A DNA stretch of 64,000 bases, from NCBI GenBank assembly GCA_963580285.1, contig OY757012.1, forward strand, positions 172,319,994 to 172,383,993, given 5' to 3'. This DNA comes from Lucinisca nassula. Its lineage: Eukaryota; Mollusca; Bivalvia; Lucinida; Lucinidae. Positions 44,945 to 56,267 of this stretch are shown here, piece after piece. The translations under genes and the position numbers were made by a program. Under the pieces are notes generated by a model, which searched no databases, was not told where the DNA came from, and saw only the letters and a list, made by a program, of their open reading frames with translations. Position 1 is the stretch's first letter; each line of letters starts with the position of its first letter.

Positions 44945-45934
44945 TATTGATAACCCTCATTTCGATCATATGGTTAAGGACATATATCCTGCAGAACTAC
45001 AATTAAACAAGGCTGATTCTTCCGATACCGATATGCCGTTTCTGGGTTTGAATTTATCTATAGATAATGGAATCATTTCGTCAAATATTTATGGCAAACG
45101 GGATGATTTTGATTTCGATATTGTTAATTTCCCGTTTCTAGACGGTGATGTTCCCAGACGTCCTTCTTATGGAGTGTACAATTCTCAACATATTCGTTTC
45201 GCTGGAGCTTCTACTGGTGTCAACGCTTCCAACAATCGTAACTTGTTCTTTACTGATAAACTCTTAAAACAGGATTGTGGCCACGTAAAATCGATTTAAG
45301 CCCCCCAGTGGAAATCTTCCACTGACCGTTCCAAGGCGGCTCTTCTGTGGCGATTTATTTATGTTGTTGTTTGTTACTTACTGTGTGTATCACTTGTGTC
45401 TTTTGGTTTTGGATGGCCATATGGCCATTTTGTGGGAAAGTAACTGTCCTTATGGCCTTCCTTTGTTTGGGTTTCCATTATGGTCTGGTCGCTTAATGTT
45501 TGTATTTCTTTCCCTTTGGTGTCTTTTATGGGTGGAGTAAGTTAATTGTATCAATTCCTGATCTTTGTTTTACTTCTACTTTTTATAGGTATCATAAACT
45601 TCGCAAAGCATTTTCGAAGTTTTTCCATAAACACTATGAATTGATTGAAAAAAAATATAATGTCAGCTTGAAGAAACTTCTACAACAAGGGGTGTCGCAA
45701 CTTGTATTTTATGGAGATTTGCTTTATAAATTTCAGAAAATTTTAGACAAACCTAATTTTTCGGAGAAGTTCAAACAGACTACCATTCGTTATAACAAGG
45801 TTGGGAACAGTTTAGAAATCAAGCGACAGACAGCACGTATGATTGTCGGTCGAATCACGGTAGACAGCTATGCTTGACTCTTTGATTGCACGGCGGCGGG
45901 TCAGGCTTCAGACTCAATAACGGCTTCGGTATAA
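44945..45934 (+). pseudogene. Naiad-type PLE RT C-terminal part, copy 4 (interrupted)
   Basis: It starts just after RT motif C with HFDHMVKDIYPAELQLNK, then IYGKRDDFDFDIVNFPFL and VPRRPSYGVY, to KLLKQ at 45,272. A Naiad tail is inserted there (45,273-45,582). The frame resumes GYHKLRKAFSKF-like text, then LKKLLQQGVSQLVFYGDL, and ends at TAA 45,932-45,934 after AGQASDSITA. A TGA at 45,875-45,877 lies in the sequence SYA(TGA)LFDC; the full-length copy has Ser there. The residues are well conserved, so the fragment is relatively young but broken. Confidence 0.85.
45273..45582 (+). mobile_element. Naiad 3'-tail inserted in the RT frame of copy 4
   Basis: GATTGTGGCCACGTAAAATC to TTTTACTTCTACTTTT, same orientation as its host gene. 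It is bounded exactly by the RT codons for LLKQ and the continuation YHKLRKAF, so it is an independent insertion. It belongs to the ATGGCCATATGGCCAT subfamily of the full-length copy. Confidence 0.88.
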
Positions 45935-46330
45935 ATCTTTGTTAAAAGAGGGCTGAAGCCTGATGATATGTCTGTCGCTGGGCCCATCGTCGTTTAACTA
46001 TTGATTTTCATTAGCTCAGGCCAACAGTGTAAGGGGGATCGGCTGGCAGCCCTCATATTTGCTTCATATCAGTGTTTGAATTTGATTTATGTCTCTGTGA
46101 TGATTCATTGATTGAGTTAGGAAATCATTATGCAAACCGAATATATAATTTTTATTGTTGGGAACAACACCCTAACCTAGGGCGGTTGTTTTGGTGTTTG
46201 TCTTTTGTTGTATGTTTTTGTTGTATGGCTGTGAATTTGTTTTGAGTTGTTGTTTAGTGTTTTCTAATGGTCTGATCACCCCGTGTGGGAAGAGAGGGCT
46301 AATTTTTCCATTTCATAAACAGTCCATTTT
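45935..46330 (+). mobile_element. Diverged Naiad 3' UTR following copy 4
   Basis: GGGCCCATCGTCGTTTAACTATTG, GATTGAGTTAGGAAATCATT and CTAGGGCGGTTGTTTTGG correspond in order to the tail of the other copies but with low identity. This means copy 4 is a distinct subfamily. It ends near an AAACAGTCCATTTTTTTTT run. Confidence 0.6.
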
Positions 46331-46340
46331 TTTTTCTTGT

Positions 46341-47935
46341 CAGCTTACCTGACCGAAGGTCATGGTGAGCTTTTGTGACTGTGAGATGTCCGGCGACATG
46401 CGTGCGTACACTTCTTGTTAACACTCTAGAGACCACAGTTTTAATCCAGTCATCATCAATCTTGGTCAGAATGATCATCCTGACGATACCTCGGCCAAGT
46501 TCAAATATGGGTCGTGTCGGGTCAAAAAGTAGGTCACCAGGTCAAATCAAAGGACAACCTTGTTAACACTCTAGAGGCCACAGTTTTGGTCCAATAATCC
46601 GCAAACTTGCTCAGGATGATCATCCTGACAGTATCTCGTTCAACTTCGAATAGGGGTCATGTCGGGTCAAAAAGTAGGTCAGTAGGTCAAACCATAGAAA
46701 AACCTTGTTAACACTCTAGAGGCCACAGTTTTGGTCCAATCATATTCAAACTTGCTCAGAATGATCAACCTGATAATATTTCGGTCAAGTTTGAATATGG
46801 GTCATGTCGGGTCAAAAGTAGGCCAGTAGGGCAAATCATAGAAAAACCTTGTTAACACTCTAGAGGCCACAGATTTGGTCCAATCATCCTCAAACTTGGT
46901 TAGAATGATCATCCTGTCAATATCTCGATCACGTTCGAATATAGGACATATAGGGTTAAAAAGTAGGTCAGAAGGTCAAATCATAGAAAAACATTGTTAA
47001 CACTCTTGAGGCCCCAGTTTTGGTCCAATCATACTTAGCCTTGCCCAGAATGATCATCCTGACAATATCTCGGTCAACTTCGAATATGGGTCATGTGGGA
47101 AAAAATAGGTCAGTAGGTCAAACCATAGAAAAGGCTTGTTAACCCTCTAGAGGCCACAGTTGTGGTCCAATCATTCTCAAACTTGCTCAGAATGATCATC
47201 TTGACAATATCTAGGTCAAGTTTGAATATTGGTCATGTGATGTCAAAAAGTAGATCAGTAGGTTAAATCATAGAAAAACCTTGTGAACGAACTAGAGGCC
47301 ACAGGTTTGATCCGATCATTATCAAACTTGCACAGAATGATCAACTTAGCAATATCTCAGCCAAGTTCGAATATGGGTCATGTCGTTCAAAAAGAAGGTC
47401 AGAAGGTCCAATCCTAGAAAAATCTTGTGAACACACAAGAGGCCACAGTTTCGGTCCGATCATCATCAAACTTGCCCAGAATGATCATCTTGGCAATATC
47501 TCAATCAAGTTCGAATATGGGTCATGTTGGGTCAAAATGAAGGTCAGTATGTCAAATCATAGAAAAACATTGTGAACACTCTAGAGGCCACGAATTTGGT
47601 CCGATCGTGATCAAACTTACTCAATCTCGGTTAATTTCGAATATGGGTCATGTCTAGTCAATAAGTGGGTGAGTAGGTCAGAGTTCATAGGAAAACCTTG
47701 ATAACACACTAGAGGCCCCAGTTTTGGTCTGATCATCATCAAACTTTCTCAGAATGATCATCCTGACAATATCTGGGTCAAGTTTGAATATGGGTCATGT
47801 GGGGTCAAAAAGTAGGTCAGCTGGTCAAATCATAGAAAAACGTTGTGAACACTCTTAGAGGCCACAGTTCTGGTCGAATCATCATAAAACTTGCTCAGAA
47901 TGATAATCTGGACAATATCTCTGTGGGTTATGTCA
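46341..47935 (+). repeat. ~133-bp tandem array with hairpin head
   Basis: The head is CAGCTTACCTGACCGAAGG with TCATGGTGAGCTTTTGTGAC. About twelve units follow: AACACTCTAGAGGCCACAG, TTTTGGTCCAATCATC, TCAGAATGATCATCCTGAC, AATATCTCGGTCAAG, GTCAAAAAGTAGGTCAGTAGG. The units are more diverged from each other than in the sister array at 61.2-63.5 kb. Confidence 0.9.
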
Positions 47936-48806
47936 AATCAAAAAGTAGATCAGTAGGTTATTTTGTCATAACGTTTGAACCGTTTGAGATAAAGCCTTCA
48001 AATTTGGCATTTAGGTTCCTTATGACAAGGGCTTCCCACTCATGAACATTTGACCTGTGACCTTGACCTGTGACCAACTTAATCAAAACTTTTGAACCAT
48101 ATGAGACAGAGCCTTCATATTTGGCATGTATATTCCTTGTGACAAGGTTTTCCCAACCATTCAAAAATTTTGACCCATCACCTTGACCTTTGACCTACCT
48201 TGTCATAACTTTTTAAGCATTTGAGATACAGCCTTCATATTTCGCATGTATGCTCCTTGCGACAAGGGTTCCTATTCATTCATAAAATGATCTGTGACCT
48301 TTACCTTGACATTTGACCTACTTTATCATAACTTTTGAACCATTTGAGATAGTGCCTTTATATTTGGCATGTACGTTCCATGTGAAAACGTCTTCCCACC
48401 CATACAAAAGATTCTGTCTTATGAACTTGACCTTTGACCTACTTTGTCATAATGTTTAAAATATCTGTGATAGAGCCTTTATATTTTGGCATGTGATTTC
48501 ATTGTGTCATACAAAAATGACTTGTGACCTTGACATGTACCTACTTTATCATAACTTTTGAACCATTTTAGGTAGGGCTTTCATATCTTTGTGACAACAA
48601 CTTTCACCCATACAAAACGTTTGACCTGTGACCTTGACCTCTGACCTTCTTTCTCATAACCTATAATTTTTAACTATTTAAGAGAGAGCCTTCATATTTG
48701 GCATGGAGTGTCCTTGTGACCAGGGCTTCCCGACCATCTATTATTTTTGACCTGTGTCCTTGACCGTTGATCGTTTTGTCATAACGTTTGAACCATTTAA
48801 GGTAGA
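47936..48806 (+). repeat. ~115-bp tandem array (left part)
   Basis: About seven units share CATAACTTTTGAACCATTTG, GAGATAGAGCCTTCATATTTGG and GACCTGTGACCTTGACC. The array stops at AAGGTAGA where the Naiad element is inserted and continues at 52,839. Confidence 0.9.
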
Positions 48807-49372
48807 AAGTAGAAGTAAAACAAAGATCAGGAATTGATACAATTAACTTACTCCACCCATAAAAGACACCAAAGGGAAAGAAATACAAACACCAAGCGAC
48901 CAGACCATAATGGAAACCTAAACAAAGGAATGCCATAAGGACAGTTACTTTCCCACAAAATGGCCATATGGCCATCCAAAATTAAAAAGACACAAGTGAC
49001 ACACACAGTAAGTAACAAACAACAACATAAATAAATCGCCACAGAAGAGCCGCCTTGGAACGATCAGTGGAAGATTTCCACTGGGGGCTTAAATCGATTT
49101 TACGTGGCCACAATCCTCGCCCTTACTTCCGTCGCGATTTAGACAAATAATTTGTTCAGTCCGCATGAAGGCCTTCTAACTCATCAGTGCAACATCTCCG
49201 TGAACACAAAAATCAAAGAACCACAGAGGTGAGACAACGGTGAGGACTCGACAGCAAGAAACCACTGTAATGCTGGAGCAAAAGAAAACCAACAGTTAGA
49301 CTCCGATGAGCCCGACCTGAGACAGAGCATCAGGCACCAACCAACATTATCTCTCTAATTTTCAATAAGCGT

Positions 49373-52300
49373 TTACGTTGGAGCCGTCATAGAATCTGAG
49401 GCCTGACCCACCGGCGTGCAATTAAAGAGGGAAGCAAAGTTGCCAACCGTGATTGGGTTAACTACCATGCATGCAGTCTGTCGTATAATATCCATGTTGT
49501 ACCCAATCTTTTTATATCGAAGAATGATTTTACGAAATTGGGTGCTGAAGTTATTGCGGTTATATATTTTTCTAAATTTATATACTAAGTCACCATAAAA
49601 TTCGGGTTCCGATAGACCTTATTGCAGAAGAGATTTAAGTCCAATATTGAATTTTGAAATTAAATCAGAATGGCGTCTAAAAAATTTTGAAAAGGCTTTG
49701 CGTAGTTTATGGTACCGATAACCCTGATTAATGAGTTTAGCCGTTAATAATTTATTACGAGTGTTGAAGTCAGTTACATGACTACACACTCTAGCAAATC
49801 GAATTAATTGCGAAATATAAACGCCATAGGATGGCGCACGAGGAACATCACCATCCAAAAAAGGAAAATTTACAATCTCAAAATCAAAGTCATCGCGTTT
49901 ATCATAAATTTTGCACGAAACAAATCCATCTACAATAGATAGATGTAAATCCAAAAACGGGGCCTCGGTATCAGAAGAATTTGCTTTATTTAACTGAAGT
50001 TCTAGGGGGTAAATTTGACTGATCAAACCATCAAAATAGGTATTATCAATATTTAATAACTCATCTAAATATCTAGAAGTAGAGCTAAAACCTTCAATAA
50101 TTTCAGATTGGTTATCAATGGAAAGTGACAAAATGAAGTCTCTTTCATAACAATACAAGAACAGATCAGCCACAAGAGGTGCGCAATTAGTACCCATCGG
50201 AATACCCACAATTTGTCTAAATAACTTAGTACCGAATGTAATATAAATATTGTCAAGTAGAAAGGTGAGGGCATCACACACTTTCTGACATGACCAAAGT
50301 GTATAATTCTTATGCTCTTTAGAAGTGAAAAATGCATTTCTGACATTACATGCAAGATAGAGAGAATCTTCTCTGTGAAAAGCCCATTCAATTAAATCAT
50401 TAAGCTTTTCTTATATAAGATTATGAGGAAGTGTAGTGTAAAGAGTGGAAAAATCGTAGGTAGACAGACTAGAAGCACGAAACTGTCTAGATTTCAATTT
50501 ATTTAAAACCTCATTCGAATTTTTCTATAGACCAAAACAGATTTCTTCCTGATCTTTCAAAGACTTTATCACAATATTTAATTACATGCGTTTTAATAGC
50601 AGTAAGACAGGAAGTTAATAATTTAGAAAGTTCAGTGGTAGTGCAAGAGCTAGAATTTGCAATAAACTGTGCTTTGTAAGGTTTTTTATGAAGTTTTGGT
50701 AACCAGTATAGCGTAGGAAGCTTGTCTTGGCCTTCGTTAACACACACAGCAAACTTGGTGGCTGAAAGACAAACATGTTTATCTACTATAACTCTCTCTT
50801 CAGCTAAAGCCTGAAGTTCATAGGCCTTAGTACCACCTGCTTAAGCGTGTTAACATAGTGGAGCCGTCACACAACGACGACGTTGTTAGCGGCCTTGTCT
50901 GCAGGGGCCAAAACAAACTTCTTATCAAATTCTTGAATACCTAGTTTAAGATGACGTAAAGACGTCTTGGGCTTAGGAGGTAATAAGTTAGTATTTTGAG
51001 AATAGAAAGAAATGCGTTTATTCACTAGTTTTAAAATGCTAAGTTTCCAGTCCTTAAGGGCTTTATGCTCACAATACTCTCGCTTACACCATCGATTACC
51101 GAATTCATTCAAGGAAGCAGCGATTTCATCTCTACATTTACTGAAATCAATTTTAGAAGGAAACCGATATTTCGGTCCTTTAGAAATTATATTCCTTATC
51201 CTAGAATCAGGAATAATTTTCAAATTGTCAGTAATTACATGACCAGCAGCGGGATAGCAATACTTTGAGTTTTTACAATCACATGAATCAGGAGTATTAG
51301 TATCAATATCAAGATCTGAAACAAGTTTATTGAAATGAAAAATGATAGATCTAACAGGTTTGTTATATTTTTAGCAAATTATAGGTGTTTCAGTATTTTG
51401 AAAATAAGCAGGAATGGAAGAAAGCACCGATCTCTCACGGAAGGTACTGGGCAAATCTATAAAATCCATACCTTTATTAATGAAGGATATTTTGAAGAAA
51501 TGGCGTTTATGATTAATTTCAGAATCAATGTAAGGACGGAGAGTATGCTGAGTATAGCCTCTAGTTAAGAGAGCCGCATCATATAACTGATGAGAACTAT
51601 CGTAGAATTTATTCGCCTTGGTGTCCAGAAGACGTAAAACAGAAACGGGTAATGAACTTAAAAATGAAAGCAAAGAGTGGCGTCCATGATTTAATAATAT
51701 GATTGACAGTCACTTCAGTCTAGTATTGTTTCGTTTAAACGCACGTGATTTACGTTTAAAGTTACCATTTTTCCTGGTGCCGTGAGATCTAGTTCTGCGT
51801 TTTCGACATTCCAGGAGTGAGAAAATATCAAAGTCCGGCATTCTGGAAATATTACCCTCATGATAAATGTTGTCATTAAATCCCAGTGGAAAAGGGGTCT
51901 GTAAAAATTTAATCCATTTCAGTTCCATTTCATGTCTTTTGATTATTTTGAATCTAGATGTAGAATTTGCATCGTAATAAAGTTTTTCCACTGGTTGTAT
52001 AACAATGTTATTTACAGAATGACCTGTACGTCGAAAGTGACGGTACAAGAAAGTGTCAGTTTTCTTAGGCTTACTCATTCTACGATAATGCTCGTTCAAT
52101 CTAGTTTTAAGCATGCGGTTAGTTTGACCGACGTACTGCATATTACAGTTTGCAGCACGTCAAGTAATTAGATAAATTAAATCTGTAGACTGTCAAGTCA
52201 AATCAGACATGTTAACTACAGAGAAGCGTCTACCGTTTACAGATGAAGTAACGGTAGACGCACTGCTTAAATGCGAACAACATCTGCACCTCTTGGCATT

Positions 52301-52726
52301 GCACTTAGAAATACTAGGATACATTCCACTTCTTTTCCACGGATTAGTATATTTTCGAAGGATGGGCGATTTGAGAGGAAATTGTCTTATACGAAGACTA
52401 CTCCCAAAAACATTGGTATTGCCTGCTCCTTTGAGATTAACTGAAGTTAAAGAAGACAAATTTAAGGGTCTAACCAATACCGAAGGCAACATAGTAATTA
52501 AGTTCTTAATAGAATGGGGAATCCGTACAGAAGAAGCAGGGTGTAACCTAAGGGGTGATATTGATATTTTAATTGTATTTGTAATACTCAGTTTGGTTAA
52601 TAAGGTTGTGATACCGTCAAAACTAAAGCGATGTTCATACCGGTTATTAAATAAATAAATAAAACAGCATATAAAATTACTGAAGAAGATTCCTTCGAAT
52701 AGAAGGAAGGTACAACAAAAGCCCAC
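49373..52726 (-). pseudogene. Naiad polyprotein: GIY-YIG, CxC linker, RT, with in-frame TGA codons
   Basis: On the minus strand one frame carries KCNAKRCRCCSHL, then the endonuclease with YLIT-TGA-RAANCNMQYVGQT and KTRLNEHYRR (52,193-51,713). Next come the linker with Cys-Asp-Cys at 51,275-51,283 and GHVITDNLK, RT fingers LPTLYWLPKLHKKPY, motif A near 50,425-50,455 (DFSTLYTTLPH), motif B GIPMGTNCAPLVADLF (about 50,180-50,213) and motif C RYLDEL (50,060-50,068). The C-terminus stops at 49,373. In-frame stops are TGA at 52,193, 52,160, 51,710 and 50,867, and TAA at 51,371, 50,411 and 49,619. A 7-nt deletion near 50,833 and a +1 shift near 50,525 offset each other. Motif C has Asp-Glu where copies 2 and 3 have Asp-Asp. 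The TGA codons are best read as selenocysteine; the TAA codons, shifts and D-to-E change are decay. The start codon is uncertain. Confidence 0.85.
51713..52201 (-). other. GIY-YIG endonuclease domain at the N-terminus of the Naiad protein
   Basis: The domain contains IYLIT (GIY-type strand), QYVGQT (YIG-type), Arg and NEH downstream and a second His (FRRTGHS), followed by a basic tail (KRKSRAFKRNN). Two TGA codons flank IYLIT at 52,193 and 52,160, where PLE endonucleases have Cys. Position before the RT is the permuted order that defines Naiad and Chlamys PLEs. Confidence 0.85.
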
Positions 52727-52838
52727 AAAACATCCTAGTCTACTTAAAGTACAGGGATGTCAAACAAGCAATTGTTATACAACGAGGAACGAACATCGGT
52801 TTAATAATGACCTTCAACAGGTATCTAAAGGATGTCCA

Positions 52839-53056
52839 TAGAGCCTTCATATTTGGCATGCATGTTCCTTGTGACAAGGTCTTCCCACTCATGCAAAGAA
52901 TTGACCTGTGACCTTGACCTTGATCTGAGACTTACTTAATCATAAGTTACGAACCATTTGCGATAGGGTCTTCATATTTAGCATGTATATTCCTTGTGAC
53001 AATGGCTTCACATCCATACAAAAAGTTTGACCTGTGACCCTGACCTTTGTATAATC
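52839..53056 (+). repeat. ~115-bp tandem array (right part)
   Basis: This continues 47,936-48,806: TAGAGCCTTCATATTTGGC, TTGTGACAAGGTCTTCCC, GACCTGTGACCTTGACC, for about two units. Confidence 0.9.
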
Positions 53057-53089
53057 CGATCTTGCATGCATCTTAATATGTCGCTTGAC

Positions 53090-53250
53090 TTTTCCTGACC
53101 AATGCCTTCACTTCTATTTCAGGCAAACTGAACAGATTAGTCGCCTATACAACGACAATACATAGGACGAGGTTTGTGGCCGCTTAATATGATTAAAGCC
53201 ATCCAGTTAAATATTTGTACCGACCATTTCCAAGGCGGTACTTCGGTAGT
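53090..53250 (+). mobile_element. Diverged Naiad-related tail fragment
   Basis: AACAGATTAGTCGCCTATAC, CGAGGTTTGTGGCCGC and CCATTTCCAAGGCGGTACTTC mirror the diverged minus-strand copy at 53,828-54,148 (GTATAGGCGAATAATTTGTTC). The two represent a separate subfamily, here in opposite orientations. Confidence 0.55.
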
Positions 53251-53389
53251 GATACCACAAGACGCAGCCCACTCACAATACCCAGCCCACTCTTGACACG
53301 AAGAGAAAGAGGAAACATACACAAAACGAGACAAATATTGAGTGTTTATGAAATCAATCAGCCCTCTCTTACCCAAACGGGGAAAAGTC

Positions 53390-53622
53390 AAGCGGTTTAT
53401 TTTTTGTGGTTTGTCTTTGAGTGTTTGTGTAGCTTATATAATTTTGTTTTGGATAGCCAGTTGGTCATTTTGTGGGAAAGTAACTGTCATTTTGGCTTTC
53501 CGCTGTTGATGTTTCCATAAGGTTTTGTTGTTTCATCTTTGTGTTTCTTTCCCTTTGGTGTCTCTGATGGGAGCTGTGGACTAACGGTATCGATTCCTTA
53601 TCATTGCCTTCACTTCTATTTT
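53390..53622 (+). mobile_element. Naiad 3'-tail fragment
   Basis: GGTTTGTCTTTGAGTGTTTG, TGGTCATTTTGTGGGAAAG and GATTCCTTATCATTGCC, ending CTTCACTTCTATTTT. About 230 bp, 5'-truncated. Confidence 0.85.
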
Positions 53623-53626
53623 AAAA

Positions 53627-53828
53627 TTGCCCTCCATTATGATATTGACGGGTATGTACCAAAGAAACCAATAAGCTGTAAAGATTCTCTCCTACGGATT
53701 ACCCGTAATTTCAAGCGTAATATGCACAAAAGAGAGCCTCTAACAAAATACAATAACAATCAAACCCGCAGGAACTGGGAGGAATTTCTTACCATTAGGC
53801 ACCAGATGAAACGCAAACTGTGTGAAAC
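53627..53828 (+). pseudogene. Unidentified coding-like fragment
   Basis: About 65 codons remain open and read DIDGYVPKKPISCKDSLL, RNFKRNMHKREPLTKYN and NWEEFLTIRHQMKRKL. The charged, helical character resembles a retroelement protein linker, but I cannot name the family. It is squeezed between two tails of opposite orientation. Confidence 0.3.
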
Positions 53829-54148
53829 AGAAATGAAGGCAATGATCAAGAATCGATACATTTATCCCACACCTCCCATTCAAGACACCAACATAAAACA
53901 ACTAAGAACGTCATAAGCGAAAGCAAAAATGACAGATTCGTTCCCATACAATGGCCAAACCGCTAACAAAAATATATATAACAGTTCATTCATGCAAAGA
54001 GAAATTATAACAGCAATAAAGCACTACTGAAGTACCGTCTTGCAAATATGTAACTGGATGGCTTAACTCATACTACGCGGCAACAATCCACGTCCTACGT
54101 ACTGTCGTTGTATAGGCGAATAATTTGTTCAGATCGCCTGAAATTTAA
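53828..54148 (-). mobile_element. Diverged Naiad-related tail
   Basis: GAAATGAAGGCAATGATCAAG, ATGGCCAAACCGCTAAC, CTACGCGGCAACAATCCACG and GGCGAATAATTTGTTCAG occur in reverse. It shares the tail order at lower identity. Confidence 0.65.
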
Positions 54149-54149
54149 G

Positions 54150-54784
54150 GGTGGCATTGATCAGGAAACGATACCATTAACCCAAAGCTCCCATCAAAGA
54201 TACCAAAGGGAAAGAAACACGAACATGAAATAACTAGACCTTAACTGAAACATCAATAGCGGAAAGTCAAAAGGACAGTTACTTTCCCACAAAATGGTCT
54301 ATGGCTATACAAAACAGAACATATAAGCGATACACACACTCAAGGACCAACCATAACCCGCCTTCGAACGGTCAGTGAAACGAATACTGGCGGGGGTGGG
54401 GGTGGGGGGGGGGGCTTAAATCAATTATACGAGGCCGAAACCCTCGCCCTGCCTTCCGTCGCGATTTAGACATATAATTTGTTCTGTCCGCATGAAGGCA
54501 TTCTAACTCCTCAGTGCAACATCTCCGAAAACACAAAATCCGAGCACAGAGATAAAACAACGGTGAGGAACCACTGAAATGCTGGGGCACAAAAAAAAAC
54601 TACAGTTAGACTCCGATGGGCCCGAACAGAAACAGAGCATCAGGCACCAACCAACATTACAAAAATAAATTCTATTCTAATTCTCAGTAAGCCTTTACGC
54701 TGGAATCTGGGAGCTGGCACACCGGAGTGCAATTAAAGATTAAAGACAGTGGTCAACCCTAATTGGGTGAACTACCATGCATGC
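54150..54784 (-). mobile_element. Naiad copy 6, 3' tail (host of the nested stack)
   Basis: It starts GGGTGGCATTGATCAGGAAACG and continues through CGCGATTTAGACATATAATTTG, CTCAGTGCAACATCTCCG, AGTTAGACTCCGATGGGCC and CACCGGAGTGCAATTAAAG to ACTACCATGCATGC, where a SINE interrupts it. It resumes at 57,504. The poly-G run near 54,390-54,413 is expanded. Confidence 0.85.
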
Positions 54785-55120
54785 ATCGGCCCCCGCCCAC
54801 CGGGGCTTGATGAAGTATATGGGTTGCATGATGCTTCCACGCAGAGTTAAAACCGACCAACACAAGAGTACTGATAAACCGCTTAGAGGATCTCAGCCTA
54901 CCCAGGCAAAACGGTGCGAATCGGCCAGTCCATGCTTATAAACCCTATAGGTTTCATTGGGCGGCAGGGCTTGAGATGTCATTTCATCTCAATGTCGGGT
55001 AAAAGTCCCACAAAATTGGAAGCAACGTCTCCAAAATGACCTTTACAGTGTTGACGAGGACATTAAAAATCTAAAATGAGTTCCTTTAAGAGCAGTGAAA
55101 ACATTCATAAGAAAGAAGAT

Positions 55121-55166
55121 GGGTCATACTACGTAGTTTCGGCTAATAAAGCCTCATCAGTGACCC
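55121..55166 (-). ncRNA. Hammerhead ribozyme, array motif 1 (3'-most)
   Basis: On the minus strand: stem I GGGTCA, core CTGATGA, stem-loop II GGCT-TTATT-AGCC, core GAAA, stem III CT-ACGT-AG, cleavage triplet GTA, stem I' TGACCC. All core positions fit. Confidence 0.92.
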
Positions 55167-55502
55167 TGTAATGATCCGGCAACGAACGCCAGAGGAAACG
55201 TACTACAATTTTGCGAATTTCGATCAGACAGTCGATTCAAAGACTGATATAAATCAAAATGGGGTCCAAATAATTAAAAACCTGTCTAGAATATGAGTCT
55301 AAACCAATAATTTATTTCTGATTTCTCAGAATATTTACGCTGATCTCAAAGGACCGAAAGTAAAATATAAACTGCACTATGGTTGATGTACGGGGAGACG
55401 TTTTCGGCAGCCACACGGCACAACACCAGCTGCAGTGATGGCAAATAAAAATCTAAAATGAGTTCCTTTAAGAGCAGTGAAAACATTCATAAGAAAGAAG
55501 AT

Positions 55503-55548
55503 GGGTCATACTACGTAGTTTCGGCTAATAAAGCCTCATCAGTGACCC
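55503..55548 (-). ncRNA. Hammerhead ribozyme, array motif 2
   Basis: Same sequence as motif 1; intact. Confidence 0.92.
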
Positions 55549-55884
55549 TGTAATGATCCGGCAACGAACGCCAGAGGAAATGTACTACAATTTTGCGAAT
55601 TTCGATCAGACAGTCGATTCAAAGACTGATATAAATCAAAATGAGGTCCAAATAATTAAAAACCTGTCTAGAATATGAGTCTAAACCAATAATTTATTTC
55701 TGATTTCTCAGAATATTTACGCTGATCTCAAAGGACCAAAAGTAAAATATAAACTGCACTATGGTTGATGTACGGGGAGACTTTTACGGCCGCCACACGG
55801 CACAACACCAGCTGCAGTGAAGGCAAATAAAAATCTAAAATGAGTTCCTTTAAGAGCAGTGAAAACAATCATAAGAAAGAAGAT

Positions 55885-55930
55885 AGGTCATACTACGCAG
55901 TTTCGGCTAATAAAGCCTCATCATTGACCC
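55885..55930 (-). ncRNA. Hammerhead ribozyme, array motif 3 (mutated)
   Basis: The first core base is changed (ATGATGA instead of CTGATGA after GGGTCA), stem III loop is GCGT and the 3' strand of stem I is TGACCT. Loss of the invariant C should abolish cleavage. Confidence 0.85.
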
Positions 55931-56267
55931 TGTAATGATCCGGCAACGAACGCCAGAGGAAACGTACTACAATTTTGCGAATTTCGATCAGACAGTCGAT
56001 TCAAAGACTGATATGAATCAAAATGGGGTCCAAATAATTAAAAACCTGTCTAGAATATGAGTCTAAACCAATAATTTATTTCTGATTTCTCAGAATATTT
56101 ACGCTGATCTCAAAGGACCAAAAGTAAAATATAAACTGCACTATGGTTGATGTACGGGGAGACATTTAACGGCCGCCACACGGCACAACACCAGCTGCAG
56201 TGAAGGCAAATAAAAATCTAAAATGAGTTCCTTTAAGAGCAAAGTAAACATTCATAAGAAAGAAGAT

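Larger units (their letters stand above)
48807..52838 (-). mobile_element. Nearly full-length Naiad-type PLE (about 4.03 kb)
   Basis: Removing this block restores the tandem repeat exactly (AACCATTTAAGGTAGA joined to GAGCCTTCATATTTGG), and TAGA is present on both sides (48,803-48,806 and 52,839-52,842), a 4-bp target duplication. On the minus strand the order is 5' leader, Cys-rich N-terminus, GIY-YIG endonuclease, CxC linker, RT and a 3' tail of about 570 bp (48,807-49,372). No LTR or terminal inverted repeat is seen. This element is the reference for all tail fragments in the window. Confidence 0.9.

Noticed and set aside
46341..47935. Regularly spaced repeats as a CRISPR array
   Set aside because: Whole 133-bp units repeat with no unique spacers, and all context is eukaryotic.
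48807..49372. SECIS element in the Naiad 3' tail
   Set aside because: Searched by eye for ATGA...AA...GA in a hairpin; no candidate had convincing stems. Not claimed; SECISearch3 would decide.
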